Shown: piece after piece, positions 19,352-31,812 of the stretch
How the letters are laid out: each line of letters starts with the position of its first letter
Position numbering within the stretch: the first letter of the stretch is position 1
Source: Xenophilus sp. L33
GTDB lineage: Bacteria > Pseudomonadota > Gammaproteobacteria > Burkholderiales > Burkholderiaceae_C
Assembly (NCBI RefSeq): GCF_009765735.1
Contig: NZ_LMUW01000035.1
Span: 38,687-90,568, forward strand
DNA: 51,882 bases
Direction: 5' to 3'
Notes under the pieces: generated by a model
Databases searched by the model: none
What the model saw: only the letters and a program-made list of their open reading frames with translations
Told to the model about the DNA's origin: nothing
Program-made: the position numbers and the translations under genes

Positions 19352-20317
19352 ATGGTCAAGATGGTTGGAAAAATCGCCTCGCTGCTGGCGGCGGGCGCTC
19401 TCAGCGCGGGCATGGCGGCGGCAGCGCACGCCGAGGACACCAAGATCGTGCTCGGCATGTCCGGCTGGACCGGTTTCGCGCCGCTCACCCTGGCCGACAA
19501 GGCGGGCATCTTCAAGAAGAACGGCCTGGACGTCGACCTGCGCATGATCCCGCAGCAGTCGCGGCAACTGGCGCTGGCCTCGGGCGCGATCCAGTGCGCG
19601 GCCACCACGGTCGAGACCCACGTCGCCTGGAACGCCAACGGCGTGCCCATCGTGCAGATCTTCCAGATGGACAAGTCCTACGGCGCCGACGGCCTGGCCG
19701 TGCGCGGCGACGTCAAGGGCTTCAGCGACCTCAAGGGCAAGGCCATCGGCGTGAGCGCGCCGGGCACCTCGCCCTACTTCGGCCTGGCCTGGATGCTGCA
19801 CAAGAACGGCATGACCATGAAGGACGTGAAGGTGGTCTCGCTCGAACCGCAGGCCGCGGCCCAGGCCTTCGTCGCCGGCCAGAACGATGGCGCGATGACC
19901 TACGAGCCCTACCTCTCGACGGTCCGCGGCAATCCGTCGGCCGGCAAGATCCTGGCGACCACCATCGACTACCCGATGGTGATGGACACCGTCGGCTGCG
20001 CCCCGACCTGGCTCAAGGCCAATCCGAAGGCCGCGCAGGCGCTGGCCACCTCGTACTTCCAGGCGCTGGACATGATCAAGGCCGACCCGGCCAAGGCCAA
20101 CGAGATCATGGGCGCGGCGGTCAAGCAGAGCGGCGACGAGTTCGCCAAGTCGGCCGCCTACCTGCGCTGGGCCGACAAGGCCGACAACCAGAAGTTCTTC
20201 GCCAACGACATCACGCCGTTCATGAAGGATTCCGAGGTGATCCTGCTGGAGTCGGGTGTGATCCGCAAGGCGCCGGACGACCTCGCGGCCACTTACGACA
20301 CCCGCTTCGTGCAGTAA
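19352..20317 (+). CDS. ABC transporter substrate-binding protein (NMT1/THI5-like)
   Basis: A 321-residue periplasmic binding protein with a Sec signal peptide (cleavage near AHA-EDT, about residue 27). The mature part has the NitT/TauT/THI5-like pattern: VLGMSGWTGFAPLTLADKAGIFKKNGLDVDL near the start, then GKAIGVSAPGTSPYF. Relatives bind nitrate, taurine, pyrimidines and similar small molecules. Position in a hut operon, after two HutC-like sites, points to histidine, urocanate or another imidazole as ligand, which is inference. It is followed by its permease and ATPase genes. Confidence 0.88.
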   Translation: MVKMVGKIASLLAAGALSAGMAAAAHAEDTKIVLGMSGWTGFAPLTLADKAGIFKKNGLDVDLRMIPQQSRQLALASGAIQCAATTVETHVAWNANGVPIVQIFQMDKSYGADGLAVRGDVKGFSDLKGKAIGVSAPGTSPYFGLAWMLHKNGMTMKDVKVVSLEPQAAAQAFVAGQNDGAMTYEPYLSTVRGNPSAGKILATTIDYPMVMDTVGCAPTWLKANPKAAQALATSYFQALDMIKADPAKANEIMGAAVKQSGDEFAKSAAYLRWADKADNQKFFANDITPFMKDSEVILLESGVIRKAPDDLAATYDTRFVQ

Positions 20318-20329
20318 GGCCCACGCACC

Positions 20330-21229
20330 ATGAGCGCCACGCCCGCCATGAACCCCTCCAAACCGCCGGCCGCGATCCGGTCGATCCCGACCTCGGCAAC
20401 GCCGGGCGCTGCCACCTCGGCGCCTGCCGAGGCCGCACCGCGCCGGCGCCGCGCCATGGCGCCGCTCGAACCGGTGAGCGCGCGGGCGCGCTGGCTGCTC
20501 GGCGCGGGCTTCTTCGTGCTCTTCGTGGCGGTGTGGGCGCTGTTCACGCTCGGCGGCTTCGTCTCGCCGACCTTCCTCGCCAGCCCGGTGACGATGGTCC
20601 ACGAGGCGGTGCTGCTGTTCACGCAGTACGGCTTCATCAACGACATCGGCATGACCGTGTGGCGGGTCTTCGGCGGCTTCGTCATCGCCACCGTCGTGGC
20701 GGTGCCGCTGGGCATCGCGATGGGCACCTGGAAGGGCATCGAGGCCTTCTTCGAGCCCTTCGTCTCCTTCTGCCGCTACCTGCCGGCCTCGGCCTTCATC
20801 CCGCTGCTGATCCTGTGGGCCGGCATCGGCGAGACGCAGAAGCTGCTGGTCATCTTCATCGGCTCGGTGTTCCAGATCACGCTGATGGTGGCGGTCACGG
20901 TCGGCAGCGCGCGGCGCGACCTGGTCGAGGCGGCCTACACGCTGGGCGCCAACCGCCGCGGCATCGTCGCGCGGGTGCTCATTCCGGGCGCGGCGCCGGG
21001 CATCGCCGAGACGCTGCGCCTGGTGCTGGGCTGGGCCTGGACCTACGTGATCGTGGCCGAGCTGATCGGCTCGTCGTCGGGCATCGGCCACATGATCACC
21101 GACAGCCAGGCGCTGCTGAACACCGGCCAGATCATCTTCGGGATCATCGTCATCGGGGTCATCGGGCTCATCTCCGACCTGGCCTTCAAGACCCTCAACC
21201 GGCGCCTGTTCGCCTGGAGCACGCTGTGA
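20330..21229 (+). CDS. ABC transporter permease (NitT/TauT type)
   Basis: A 299-residue inner-membrane permease. About 50 Pro/Ala/Arg-rich N-terminal residues precede six hydrophobic helices. The EAA-type loop for contact with the ATPase is seen as EAAYTLGANRRGIVARVLIPGAAPGIAETLRL, near residues 203-234. Together with the binding protein and ATPase it completes an importer for a hut-pathway substrate. Its TGA shares a base with the ATG of the ATPase gene (TGATG), a sign of coupled translation. The true start could be a later in-frame ATG, since the N-terminal extension is unusual. Confidence 0.9.
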   Translation: MSATPAMNPSKPPAAIRSIPTSATPGAATSAPAEAAPRRRRAMAPLEPVSARARWLLGAGFFVLFVAVWALFTLGGFVSPTFLASPVTMVHEAVLLFTQYGFINDIGMTVWRVFGGFVIATVVAVPLGIAMGTWKGIEAFFEPFVSFCRYLPASAFIPLLILWAGIGETQKLLVIFIGSVFQITLMVAVTVGSARRDLVEAAYTLGANRRGIVARVLIPGAAPGIAETLRLVLGWAWTYVIVAELIGSSSGIGHMITDSQALLNTGQIIFGIIVIGVIGLISDLAFKTLNRRLFAWSTL

Positions 21230-22008
21230 TGAACCAGCTTTCGATCCGCGGCGTCTCGCGCACCTTCACCGGCAGCAAGGGGCCATCGACCCAGGCGCTG
21301 CAGCCGATCGACTTCGAGGTCCGCGAGAACGACTTCGTGACCATCCTCGGCCCGTCGGGCTGCGGCAAGTCGACCCTGCTGCGCATCGTCGCCGGCCTCG
21401 ACCATCCGACCGAAGGCCGGGTGCTGCTCGACGGCCAGGCCATCGAAGGCCCGGGCGCCGACCGCGGCGTGGTGTTCCAGAGCTACACGCTGTTCCCGTG
21501 GCTGACGATCGCCCAGAACATCCGCTTCGGCCTGCGCGAGCGCGGCATGAGCGAGGCCGACCAGAAGGAACGCAGCGACTTCTTCATCGCCAAGGTCGGC
21601 CTGCGCGGCTTCGAGAACCACTTCCCGAAGCAGCTTTCTGGCGGCATGCAGCAGCGCACCGCGATCGCGCGGGCACTGGCCAACGACCCTAAGATGCTGC
21701 TGCTCGACGAGCCCTTCGGCGCGCTCGACAACCAGACCCGCGTGCTGATGCAGGAGCTGCTGCTGGGCATCTGGGAATCGGCGCAGAAGACGGTGCTCTT
21801 CGTCACGCACGACATCGACGAGGCGATCTTCATGGCCAACCGGGTGGCGGTGTTCAGCGCGCGGCCGGGCCGCATCAAGACCGAGATCGCGGTCGACTTC
21901 CCGCACCCGCGCCACTACACGATCAAGACCTCGCCGGAATTCATGGAGATCAAGGCCCGCCTCACCGAGGAGATCCGCGCCGAATCCATGGCCGCGGCCG
22001 AGCACTGA
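21229..22008 (+). CDS. ABC transporter ATP-binding protein (NitT/TauT type)
   Basis: A 259-residue ATPase. Walker A is GPSGCGKST (about residues 41-49), the Q-loop [12 protein letters not shown], signature LSGGMQQR, Walker [13 protein letters not shown] and the switch histidine in FVTHDIDEA. These are typical of the NrtD/SsuB/TauB branch. The gene overlaps the permease stop by one base. hutC begins 38 bases downstream, so importer and repressor appear to be in one transcript. Confidence 0.95.
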   Translation: MNQLSIRGVSRTFTGSKGPSTQALQPIDFEVRENDFVTILGPSGCGKSTLLRIVAGLDHPTEGRVLLDGQAIEGPGADRGVVFQSYTLFPWLTIAQNIRFGLRERGMSEADQKERSDFFIAKVGLRGFENHFPKQLSGGMQQRTAIARALANDPKMLLLDEPFGALDNQTRVLMQELLLGIWESAQKTVLFVTHDIDEAIFMANRVAVFSARPGRIKTEIAVDFPHPRHYTIKTSPEFMEIKARLTEEIRAESMAAAEH

Positions 22009-22046
22009 TCCGCCGCGACCGAAGCCCCGAAAGCCTGAAAGACCGA

Positions 22047-22844
22047 ATGACCGCCACCCGCCTTCGCAAAGCCGACGACGCACGTCGCGCCGCCACGCCG
22101 CACGCCGCGGCGGCGGCGTCGCAGGGCCTGGCCCTCTACGAGCAGATCAAGGCCCACATCACCCGCAAGATCCAGGACGGTTCGTGGGTCGCGGGCGAGC
22201 GGCTGCCGTCGGAGAGCGAACTGGTCGCGCAGTTCGGCGTGGCCCGCATGACGGTCAACCGCGCGCTGCGCGAGCTGGTGGAGCAGGGCCGGATCGTCCG
22301 GGTGGCCGGCGTCGGCAGCTTCGTCGCCGAGGACAAGCCGCAGTCGACCCTGCTGCAGATCGCCAACATCGCCAGCGAGATCCGCGCCCGCGGCCACGAC
22401 TACCGCTGCGAATTCCTGGTGGCCAAGCGGGTCGCGGCAGCTCCCGACGTCGCGGTCTGGCTCGACCTGCGGCCTGGCGAATCGGTGTTCCACGCGGTCT
22501 GCCTGCACCTGGAGAACGGCGTGCCGGTGCAGCTCGAAGACCGTTACGTCAACCCGCGCGTGGTGCCCGATTTCCTGGAACAGGACTTCTCGCTGCTGCC
22601 GCCTTCCGAATACCTGGTGCGCAACGTGCCCTTCGACCAGATCGAGCACGTGGTCGACGCGGTGCTGCCCACCGCCGAGCAGGCCGAGCGCCTGGCCATG
22701 CCCGCCAGCGAGCCCTGCCTGCTGCTGACCCGCCGCACCTGGACCCGCGGCGTCCCGGTCACGGTGGTGCGCTGCCTGCACCCCGCGTCCCGCTACCGGC
22801 TCGGCAGCCGGTTCCGAGCCGACGGCAACCCGGTCTTCGACTGA
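22047..22844 (+). CDS. hutC: histidine utilization repressor, GntR/UTRA family
   Basis: A 265-residue transcription factor. An N-terminal 23-residue Ala-rich lead is followed by a winged helix (LYEQIKAHITRKIQDGSWVAGERLPSESELVAQFGVARMTVNRALRELVEQGRIVRVAGVGSFVA) and a UTRA ligand domain (IASEIRARGHDYRCEFL ... QLEDRYVNPRVVPDFLEQDFS). HutC binds urocanate or formiminoglutamate and then leaves its operators. Matching sites lie before the ABC genes and hutH, so it should repress both promoters and, being inside the operon, its own expression. Confidence 0.95.
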   Translation: MTATRLRKADDARRAATPHAAAAASQGLALYEQIKAHITRKIQDGSWVAGERLPSESELVAQFGVARMTVNRALRELVEQGRIVRVAGVGSFVAEDKPQSTLLQIANIASEIRARGHDYRCEFLVAKRVAAAPDVAVWLDLRPGESVFHAVCLHLENGVPVQLEDRYVNPRVVPDFLEQDFSLLPPSEYLVRNVPFDQIEHVVDAVLPTAEQAERLAMPASEPCLLLTRRTWTRGVPVTVVRCLHPASRYRLGSRFRADGNPVFD

Positions 22845-22882
22845 AGCGGGCGCCCGAGCCTTTTCGATTTTTGCCGCAGCTA

Positions 22883-22896
22883 CTTGTATAGACAGG
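22883..22896. promoter_or_regulatory. HutC-like operator before hutH
   Basis: CTTGTATAGACAGG ends just before the ribosome-binding site of hutH (GGAGAG). Twelve bases (TGTATAGACAGG) are identical to the distal hut operator at 19243-19254. A repressor here would block transcription or initiation of hutH. Confidence 0.7.
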
Positions 22897-22907
22897 AGAG
22901 AGAAAAA

Positions 22908-24491
22908 ATGAACGCAACCACCACCCAGCCCAACGCCGCGCCCGTGCGTCTCACGCCCGGCGAGGTCGACCTCGCGACCCTGCGACGCGTGCACGCCGGC
23001 GGCGTGCAGTTGCAGCTCGACCCGTCGGCCCGTGCCGGCCTGCTCGCCGCGCAGGCCACGGTGAACCGCATCGTCGAGGCCGGCGCGGTGGTCTACGGCA
23101 TCAACACCGGCTTCGGCAAGCTGGCCCAGACCATCATCCCGCCCGAGCGGCTGGCCGAGCTGCAGCGCAACCTGGTGCTGTCGCACAGCGCGGGCACCGG
23201 CGAGCCGCTGCCCGCGGGCGTGGTGCGGCTGGTGCTGGCGACCAAGGCGGTGAGCCTGGCGCGCGGCCATTCGGGCGTGCGGCCCGAATTGGTCGATGCG
23301 CTGCTGGCGCTGGTCAACGCGGACCTGCTGCCGCGCATTCCGTCCAAGGGTTCGGTCGGCGCCTCGGGCGACCTGGCGCCGCTGGCGCACCTGGCCTGCG
23401 TGCTGATCGGCGAGGGCGAGGTGACCGCGCCCGACGGCGAAGTCATCGGCGGCGCCGACGCGCTGGCGCGCATCGGCCTCGCGCCCTTCGTGCTCGGCCC
23501 CAAGGAAGGCCTGGCGCTGCTCAACGGCACGCAGGTGTCGACCGCGCTGGCGCTGGCCGGCCTCTTCGGCGCCGAGGACGTGCTGGCCGCGGGGCTGCTC
23601 GCCGGCGCGCTGTCGCTGGAAGCGATCCAGGGTTCGATCAAGCCCTTCGATGCCCGCATCCATGCGGCGCGTGGCCAGCCGGGCCAGATCGCTGTGGCGG
23701 GTGCGGTGCGTGCGCTGCTCGAAGGCAGCGGGATCGTCGATTCGCATGCCGACTGCGGCCGGGTGCAGGACCCCTATTCGATCCGCTGCGTGCCGCAGGT
23801 GATGGGCGCCTGCCTCGACAACCTGGCGCATGCCGCCCGCGTGCTGCGCACCGAGGCCAATGCGGCCTCGGACAACCCGCTGGTCTTCGCGCCACTGGAA
23901 GGCACCTCCGGCACCGGCGACGTCATCTCCGGCGGCAACTTCCACGCCGAGCCGGTGGCCTTCGCGGCCGACATCATCGCGCTGGCAGTGGCCGAGATCG
24001 GCGCCATCTCCGAGCGCCGCATGGCCCTGCTGCTCGACAGCGGCCTGTCGGGCCTGCCGCCCTTCCTGGTGCGCGACGGCGGCGTCAACTCGGGTTTCAT
24101 GATCGCGCAGGTCACGGCCGCCGCGCTCGCCTCGGAGAACAAGTCGCTGGCCCATCCGGCCAGCGTCGACAGCCTGCCGACCTCGGCCAACCAGGAAGAC
24201 CACGTGTCGATGGCCACCTTCGCCGGCCGCCGGCTGGCCGACATGGTGAGCAACACCGCGGTGGTGGTCGGCATCGAGGCGATGGCGGCGGCGCAGGGCA
24301 TCGAACTCAAGCGCGGTGCGAAATCGTCGGCGCCGCTCGAGGCCGAATTCGCACGCATCCGCGAACAGGTCGCCTTCATCGACCAGGATCGCTTCCTGGC
24401 GACCGACATCGAGGCGATGCGTCGGTGGGCGCTGTCGGACCGGCAGCCGGCGATGCTGCGGCAGATCCTGCCGAGCAGCGCACAGGTCTGA
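22908..24491 (+). CDS. hutH: histidine ammonia-lyase
   Basis: First step of histidine catabolism: L-histidine to urocanate and ammonia, in the cytoplasm. The 527-residue protein has the self-cyclising Ala-Ser-Gly triad at 152-154 ([12 protein letters not shown]), which makes the MIO electrophile. [11 protein letters not shown] near residue 64 and [14 protein letters not shown] near 287 are further family marks. The ATG at 22908 follows GGAGAGAG; the upstream TTG at 22884 lies within the operator. A 31-base gap leads to the permease gene. Confidence 0.97.
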   Translation: MNATTTQPNAAPVRLTPGEVDLATLRRVHAGGVQLQLDPSARAGLLAAQATVNRIVEAGAVVYGINTGFGKLAQTIIPPERLAELQRNLVLSHSAGTGEPLPAGVVRLVLATKAVSLARGHSGVRPELVDALLALVNADLLPRIPSKGSVGASGDLAPLAHLACVLIGEGEVTAPDGEVIGGADALARIGLAPFVLGPKEGLALLNGTQVSTALALAGLFGAEDVLAAGLLAGALSLEAIQGSIKPFDARIHAARGQPGQIAVAGAVRALLEGSGIVDSHADCGRVQDPYSIRCVPQVMGACLDNLAHAARVLRTEANAASDNPLVFAPLEGTSGTGDVISGGNFHAEPVAFAADIIALAVAEIGAISERRMALLLDSGLSGLPPFLVRDGGVNSGFMIAQVTAAALASENKSLAHPASVDSLPTSANQEDHVSMATFAGRRLADMVSNTAVVVGIEAMAAAQGIELKRGAKSSAPLEAEFARIREQVAFIDQDRFLATDIEAMRRWALSDRQPAMLRQILPSSAQV

Positions 24492-24522
24492 TTTCAAAGC
24501 CAACCAGGGAGGAGACGACGAC

Positions 24523-26041
24523 ATGACAACAACAAGCACCCAGGCCGGCGCGTCCAGCGCCATCGAAACCCGCACCATCGACCGCGTGCCCGAGAGCGAG
24601 CGGCACGGGTCGCCGCGCAGCCAGTTCACGCTCTGGTTCGGCGCCAACATGCAGATCACCGCGGTGGTCGACGGCGCGTTGGCGGTCATCTTCGGCGCCG
24701 AGGCGCTGGCGGCGATCGTCGGCCTCGCGATCGGCAACATCCTCGGCGGCATCGTGATGGCGCTGCATTCGGCGCAGGGGCCGCGCCTGGGCCTGCCGCA
24801 GATGATCTCGAGCCGGGTGCAGTTCGGCGTCAAGGGCGCCGCGCTGCCGCTGCTGCTGGTGATCCTGATGTACCTCGGCTTCGCGGCCACCGGCACCGTG
24901 CTGGCGGGGCAGGCGATCAACAGCATGTTCGGCCTGGCGTCGCCGATCTTCGGCATCCTGGCCTTCGGCGCGCTGACCGCCGTGGTCGCGCTGGTCGGCT
25001 ACCGGCTGATCCACCTGATGGGCCGCATCTCGACCGTGGTCGGCATCGTCGGCTTCGGCTGGCTCGCGCTGCAACTGTTCACGCACCACGACGTCACCGG
25101 TGCCTTCGGCCAGAAGCCGTTCACGATGGCGTCGTTCCTGCTCGCCATCGCGCTGTCGGCCGGCTGGCAGATGACCTATGCGCCCTACGTGGCCGACTAT
25201 TCGCGCTACCTGCCGACGCGCACGCCGGCGGCTTCCACCTTCTGGCACACCTTCCTCGGCAGCACGCTGAGCTCGCAGCTGATGATGACCTTCGGCGTGC
25301 TGGTCGCGGCGACCGGCGGCAACTTCCTGAAGAACCAGGTCGGCTTCATGGGCGAGCTCGGCGGCGCCGGCTTCGCGGTCGTGATCTACCTGGTGATCGT
25401 GGTCGGCAAGCTGGGCGTCAACTGCCTCAACGCCTATGGCGGCTTCATGGCAGTGCTCACCACGGTGACCGCCTTCAACGACAAGAAGACCATCCGGCAG
25501 CCGGCGCGGGCGTTGCTCATCCTCGCTTTCGTCGCGCTGTCGGTGGTGATCGCGGTGGCGGCCAGCCAGGACTTCCTGAACAACTTCCGCAACTTCGTGC
25601 TGGTGCTGCTCGCCGCCTTCGTGCCGTGGAGCGCGGTCAACCTGGTCGACTACTACCTCATCTCGAAGGAGAAGGTCGACATCCCGGCGCTCTACGACCC
25701 GAAGGGCCGCTACGGCGCCTACAACGGCGTGGCGCTGGCCTGCTATGCCTTCGCGCGTGCTGGTGCAGATCCCGTTCATGAACCAGGCGATGTACCAGGG
25801 CGCGATCGCGCAATGGATGGACGGCGCCGACATCTCGTGGATCGTGAGTCTGGTGCTGACCTCCGCCCTCTACTACCCGCTGGCCCGGCGGACCTTGAAC
25901 GTGCCGGCGGACATGGTCTACCCCGACGGCGAAGCCGCGCCCGAGCCGTCCCGCTCGACAGCGGCGGATCACGTGCCGCAGGGCGCCGGACGCCGTCCCT
26001 CGGCCTGGGCCACGCAACGAACCTCCATCGAGGCCGACTGA
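24523..26041 (+). pseudogene. NCS1-family (cytosine/purine/hydantoin-type) permease, frameshifted
   Basis: Encodes about twelve membrane segments of an NCS1 permease; in hut operons this type is taken to import histidine or urocanate. Family-like sequence runs in one frame to NGVALACYAF (about 25752), then continues one frame over as [48 protein letters not shown], ending with TGA at 26039-26041. The change needs one extra base within GCGCG at 25753-25757; dropping it gives ACYAFGVLVQIPF, the expected join. Unshifted, the frame runs to 26079 with a 108-residue Arg/Gly-rich nonsense tail overlapping hutU. Repaired length is 505 residues. It may be a real null or a sequencing error. Confidence 0.85.
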
Positions 26042-26075
26042 GCCTCATCCATCTTTTTTCAGAAGGGAAACCATC

Positions 26076-27773
<1,698 letters not shown>

Positions 27774-27780
27774 GCGACGC

Positions 27781-28368
27781 ATGGCCGTGCACCGCTTCGA
27801 CATCGCCACGCTGGCCGCCACGCCGTGGAAGAACGGCGGCGGCAGCACGCGCGAAGTCGCCTGCGTGCCGGCCGGCGCGGACCTGGACCGCTTCGACTGG
27901 CGCGTGAGTGTCGCGACCATCGACCGTCCCGGTCCGTTCTCGGTCTTCGCGGGCATCGATCGGGTGATCATGCTGCTCGACGGTGCGGGCGTGCGCCTGC
28001 GCTCGCCGGACGGCCGCATCGATCACCGGCTGTCGCAGCGCTACGCGCCCTTCGCCTTCGCCGGCGATGCGGCGATCGACTGCGAACTGCTGGGCGGCAC
28101 CTCGACCGACTTCAACCTCATGACGCGCCGCGGCCGCGTGCGGGCCGACTGTCGACTGCTGCACGAGCCGCAGTCGATCGCAGCGGCGCGCAGCGGCCTG
28201 CTGCTGGCGCTCGCCAGCCGCTGGCGCCTCGGCGACGCCATCGAATGCGCGCCGGGCCAGGGCCTGTGGTGGGACGGCGTCCCGCAGGCCTGGCAGGCCC
28301 ATCCCCAGGAAGCCGGCGCCGCGCTGATCGCGGTGCGGCTCGACAAGACCGCAGGAACCCACCCATGA
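27781..28368 (+). CDS. hutD: HutD family protein
   Basis: A 195-residue cupin-like protein found in proteobacterial hut operons. The family N-terminus is clear: [17 protein letters not shown], then [31 protein letters not shown]. In Pseudomonas fluorescens HutD is reported to limit hut expression, perhaps by binding the inducer formiminoglutamate or urocanate; its mechanism is not settled. The stop overlaps the hutI start (ATGA). Confidence 0.93.
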   Translation: MAVHRFDIATLAATPWKNGGGSTREVACVPAGADLDRFDWRVSVATIDRPGPFSVFAGIDRVIMLLDGAGVRLRSPDGRIDHRLSQRYAPFAFAGDAAIDCELLGGTSTDFNLMTRRGRVRADCRLLHEPQSIAAARSGLLLALASRWRLGDAIECAPGQGLWWDGVPQAWQAHPQEAGAALIAVRLDKTAGTHP

Positions 28369-29609
28369 ATTTCTCCGAGCTTCCCTCGGCCGACGGCGCC
28401 TGGACCGGACTGCGGCTCGCGCCCGGCGCGCTGGCCGACGACACGGCCATCGACGGCGAGGCCGCGATCGTCGTGGCCGGCGGCCTCGTGCGCTGGGTCG
28501 GTGCGGCCGCCGCGCTGCCCGCGGACTTCGCCGCCTTGCCGCGCTTCGACGGCGGCGGCGCGCTGGTCACGCCCGGCCTGGTCGACTGCCACACGCACCT
28601 GGTCTACGGCGGCGATCGCGCCAACGAATTCGCGATGCGTCTCGCGGGCGCGAGCTACGAGGCCATTGCGCAAGCGGGCGGCGGCATCGTCTCGTCGGTG
28701 CGCGCCACGCGCGCGGCCGACGAAGACACGCTCTATGTCCAGGCCGCGGCCCGGCTCGAACAGTTGCTGGCCGATGGTGTCTGCGCGATCGAGATCAAGT
28801 CGGGCTACGGTCTGGCGCTCGCGCACGAGCGCAAGCAGCTGCGCGTGGCGCGCCGGCTTGGCGAGGCCTACGGCGTGACGGTGCGCAGCACCTTCCTCGG
28901 CGCGCACGCGCTGACGCCCGAATATGCGGGCCGCAGCGGCGACTACATCGACCTCGTGTGCCGCGAGATGATGCCGGCGCTGGCCGCCGAAGGCCTGATC
29001 GACGCGGTCGACGTCTTCTGCGAGCGCATCGCCTTCACGCTGGCCGAGACCGAGCGCGTGTTCAAGGCCGCGAAGGCGCTCGGCCTGCCGGTCAAGCTGC
29101 ATGCCGAGCAGCTGTCGGACATGGGCGGTGCCGCGCTGGCGGCTCGCTACGGCGCGCTCTCGTGCGACCACATCGAGCATCTTTCGGCCGAAGGCATCGC
29201 CGCAATGCGCGCGGCCGGCACCGTGGCGGTGCTGCTGCCCGGCGCCTACTACACCTTGCGCGACACGCACCTGCCGCCGATCGAGGCGCTGCGCGCCGCC
29301 GGCGTGCCGATGGCCGTCTCCACCGACCACAACCCGGGCACCTCGCCGGCGCTGAGCCTGCTGCTCATGGTCAACATGGCCTGTACCCTGTTCCGCCTGA
29401 CCGTGCCGGAGGCGCTGGCCGGCGTCACCCGGCATGCGGCGCGCGCGCTCGGCATCGGCGACACGCACGGCGCGATCGGCGTGGGCCGGCCGGCCGACTT
29501 CGTGCTCTGGCAGGTTCGGGACGCGGCCGAGCTGGCCTACTGGTTCGGCCAGCGGCCCTTGCGGGTCGCGGTGCGCCGGGGCCGCATCGCGAGCGGGAGC
29601 CTCGCATGA
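28365..29609 (+). CDS. hutI: imidazolonepropionase
   Basis: Third hut step: 4-imidazolone-5-propionate plus water to N-formimino-L-glutamate. A 414-residue amidohydrolase. The first metal motif is [16 protein letters not shown] (H76, H78), with [19 protein letters not shown] (metal His), DHIEHL and [10 protein letters not shown] (metal Asp) following in the right order. It overlaps both neighbours, hutD upstream and hutF downstream, by ATGA, so the three are tightly coupled. Confidence 0.97.
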   Translation: MNFSELPSADGAWTGLRLAPGALADDTAIDGEAAIVVAGGLVRWVGAAAALPADFAALPRFDGGGALVTPGLVDCHTHLVYGGDRANEFAMRLAGASYEAIAQAGGGIVSSVRATRAADEDTLYVQAAARLEQLLADGVCAIEIKSGYGLALAHERKQLRVARRLGEAYGVTVRSTFLGAHALTPEYAGRSGDYIDLVCREMMPALAAEGLIDAVDVFCERIAFTLAETERVFKAAKALGLPVKLHAEQLSDMGGAALAARYGALSCDHIEHLSAEGIAAMRAAGTVAVLLPGAYYTLRDTHLPPIEALRAAGVPMAVSTDHNPGTSPALSLLLMVNMACTLFRLTVPEALAGVTRHAARALGIGDTHGAIGVGRPADFVLWQVRDAAELAYWFGQRPLRVAVRRGRIASGSLA

Positions 29610-30985
29610 CGCGAACGCTCTTCGCCGCGCATGCCTTGCTGCCCGATGGCTGGGCGCGCGATGTGTTGCTGGAGTGGGATGCCGACGGGCGATTCGTGCG
29701 TGTGCAGGCCGATGCGCAGTGCCCGCACGGCTCCGCGATCGCGAGCGGGCCGCTGCTGCCCGGCATGCCCAACCTCCATTCGCACGCCTTCCAGCGCGCC
29801 TTCGCGGGCCTCACCGAATACCGGGCCGAGCAGCAGGACAGCTTCTGGAGCTGGCGCAGCCTGATGTACCGCTTCGCCGCGCGCCTCGGCCCGCAGCACC
29901 TGGAGGCGATCGCGACCTGGCTCTATGCCGAGATGCTCGAGGCCGGCTACACCAGCGTCTGCGAATTCCAGTACCTGCATCACCAGCCCGACGGCCGTCC
30001 CTATGCCGACGATGCCGAGCTGAGCCGGGCGCTGCTGCGCGCCGCCGCGCGCACCGGCATCGGCATGACCTTGCTGCCGGTGCTCTACCAGACCAGCGGC
30101 TTCGGCGGCCTGCCGCCGAACGAAGGTCAGCGCCGCTTCATCCGCTCGACCGATTCGATGCTGCACCTGCTCGAAGCGCTGGCGCCCGGCTGCGCAGCGC
30201 AAGGCGCCCGGCTCGGCCTGGCGCCGCATTCGCTGCGCGCGGTGCCGCCCGAGGCGCTGGCCGATGCGCTCGCCGGCCTGGCCGCGCTCGATGCCCGCGC
30301 GCCGATCCACATCCACATCGCCGAGCAGACCCGCGAGGTCGACGACTGCCTGGCCTGGAGCGGCCAGCGTCCGGTCGCCTGGCTGCTCGACCATGCGCCG
30401 GTCGATGCGCGCTGGTGCCTGGTGCACGCCACCCACATGGACGCCGACGAATACCGCCGCGCGGCCGCCAGCGGCGCGGTCGCCGGGCTTTGCCCGAGCA
30501 CCGAGGCGAACCTCGGCGACGGCCTCTTCGACTTCCCGGCATGGCGAAGCCACGGCGGCGCCTGGGGCCTGGGCTCCGACAGCCACGTCTGCGTCGATGC
30601 GGCCGAGGAACTGCTGCTGCTCGAATACGGCCAGCGCCTCGCGCTGCGCCAGCGCAATGTCGGCGCCGATGCGAAGGAGGCCGACGTCGCGACCGCGCTG
30701 ACCCTTGCCGCGGTGCACGGCGGCGCGCGGGCCTCGGGGCGTCCGGTGGCCGGCCTCGCCGCCGGGCAGCAGGCCGACTTCGTGATGCTCGACGCCGCGC
30801 ACCTGGCGCTGCAGGGCCTGCAGCCCGCGCAGATGCTGTCGTCCCATGTCTTCGCCAGCCACGGCTCGGCGATCGACGGCGTCTGGGTCGCGGGCCGGCC
30901 GCGCGTCGCCGCCGGCCGCCATGTGCTGCACGACAGCGCCGCCGCGGGCTTCGTCGCCGCCCGCACCGAACTTCTGAAGGACTGA
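29606..30985 (+). CDS. hutF: formimidoylglutamate deiminase
   Basis: Fourth step of the five-step hut route: N-formimino-L-glutamate plus water to N-formyl-L-glutamate and ammonia. A 459-residue amidohydrolase with [19 protein letters not shown] (metal H58, H60), [24 protein letters not shown] and [14 protein letters not shown] (metal Asp). Its presence separates this pathway from the four-step type, in which formiminoglutamase releases formamide. It starts in an ATGA overlap with hutI and is followed four bases later by hutG. Confidence 0.96.
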   Translation: MTRTLFAAHALLPDGWARDVLLEWDADGRFVRVQADAQCPHGSAIASGPLLPGMPNLHSHAFQRAFAGLTEYRAEQQDSFWSWRSLMYRFAARLGPQHLEAIATWLYAEMLEAGYTSVCEFQYLHHQPDGRPYADDAELSRALLRAAARTGIGMTLLPVLYQTSGFGGLPPNEGQRRFIRSTDSMLHLLEALAPGCAAQGARLGLAPHSLRAVPPEALADALAGLAALDARAPIHIHIAEQTREVDDCLAWSGQRPVAWLLDHAPVDARWCLVHATHMDADEYRRAAASGAVAGLCPSTEANLGDGLFDFPAWRSHGGAWGLGSDSHVCVDAAEELLLLEYGQRLALRQRNVGADAKEADVATALTLAAVHGGARASGRPVAGLAAGQQADFVMLDAAHLALQGLQPAQMLSSHVFASHGSAIDGVWVAGRPRVAAGRHVLHDSAAAGFVAARTELLKD

Positions 30986-30989
30986 GTCC

Positions 30990-31808
30990 ATGCACTTCGC
31001 CACCACCGAACCCGCGTTCACCTTCCGTCAGGGCAGCCGTCCGCTGCTCATCTCGATGCCGCACGTCGGCACCCACGTGCCACCGCCGCTGGCGGCCCGG
31101 CTGAGCCCCGAGGCGCGGCAGGTGCCCGATACCGACTGGCACCTCGAACGCCTCTACGACTTCGCCGACGCGCTCGGCGCCTCGGTGCTGGTCGCCACCC
31201 ATTCGCGCTACGTGATCGACCTGAACCGGCCGCCGGACGGCGCCAGCCTCTATCCGGGGCAGAGCGTCACCGGCCTGTGCCCGGTCGACAGCTTCGACGA
31301 CACGCCGCTCTACCCGGCCGGCGACCTGCCGGGCGAAGCCGAGATCGCGGCGCGCCGCGAAGCCATCTGGCAGCCCTACCACCGCAAGCTGGCCGAGGAG
31401 CTGGCCCGCATCAGGGCGCGGCACGGCATCGCCGCGTTGTGGGATGCGCATTCGATCCGCTCGGTGCTGCCGCGCTTCTTCGAGGGCAAGCTGCCCGACC
31501 TGAACCTGGGCACGGCGCAGGGCGCCAGCTGCGATCCGACGCTGGCGCGAACGCTCGAGCGCGTCGCCGGCGAAGCGGAGGGCTTCACATCGGTGCTCAA
31601 CGGCCGCTTCACCGGCGGCTACATCACGCGCCACCACGGCCAGCCGGCGCAAGGCGTGCACGCGGTGCAGCTCGAGATGACGCAGTGCAGCTACATGCAG
31701 GAAGCGCTGCCCTTCGACTACCTGCCCGAGCGGGCCGAACGGGTGCAGCCGCACCTGCGCCGCCTGCTGGAGGCGGTGCTCGACTTCGTGGAAGCGCGCC
31801 GGAGCTGA
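30990..31808 (+). CDS. hutG: N-formylglutamate deformylase
   Basis: Last hut step: N-formyl-L-glutamate to L-glutamate and formate. The 272-residue protein belongs to the N-formylglutamate amidohydrolase family, with LLISMPHVGTHVPPPL at the start, TDWHLERLYDFADALGAS, HSRYVIDLNRPPDG, WDAHSIRSVLPRFFEGKLPDLNLGT and GGYITRHHGQP. These blocks carry the zinc and substrate residues. Together with hutF it makes the pathway complete from histidine to glutamate. It ends five bases before the GTG of the next gene. Confidence 0.95.
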   Translation: MHFATTEPAFTFRQGSRPLLISMPHVGTHVPPPLAARLSPEARQVPDTDWHLERLYDFADALGASVLVATHSRYVIDLNRPPDGASLYPGQSVTGLCPVDSFDDTPLYPAGDLPGEAEIAARREAIWQPYHRKLAEELARIRARHGIAALWDAHSIRSVLPRFFEGKLPDLNLGTAQGASCDPTLARTLERVAGEAEGFTSVLNGRFTGGYITRHHGQPAQGVHAVQLEMTQCSYMQEALPFDYLPERAERVQPHLRRLLEAVLDFVEARRS

Positions 31809-31812
31809 GCGG

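Noticed and set aside
21915..24956. A 1013-residue open frame on the minus strand across hutC and hutH
   Set aside because: High-GC antisense shadow: Arg/Gln/His/Ala-rich low-complexity translation, no motifs, and it covers two well-identified plus-strand genes.
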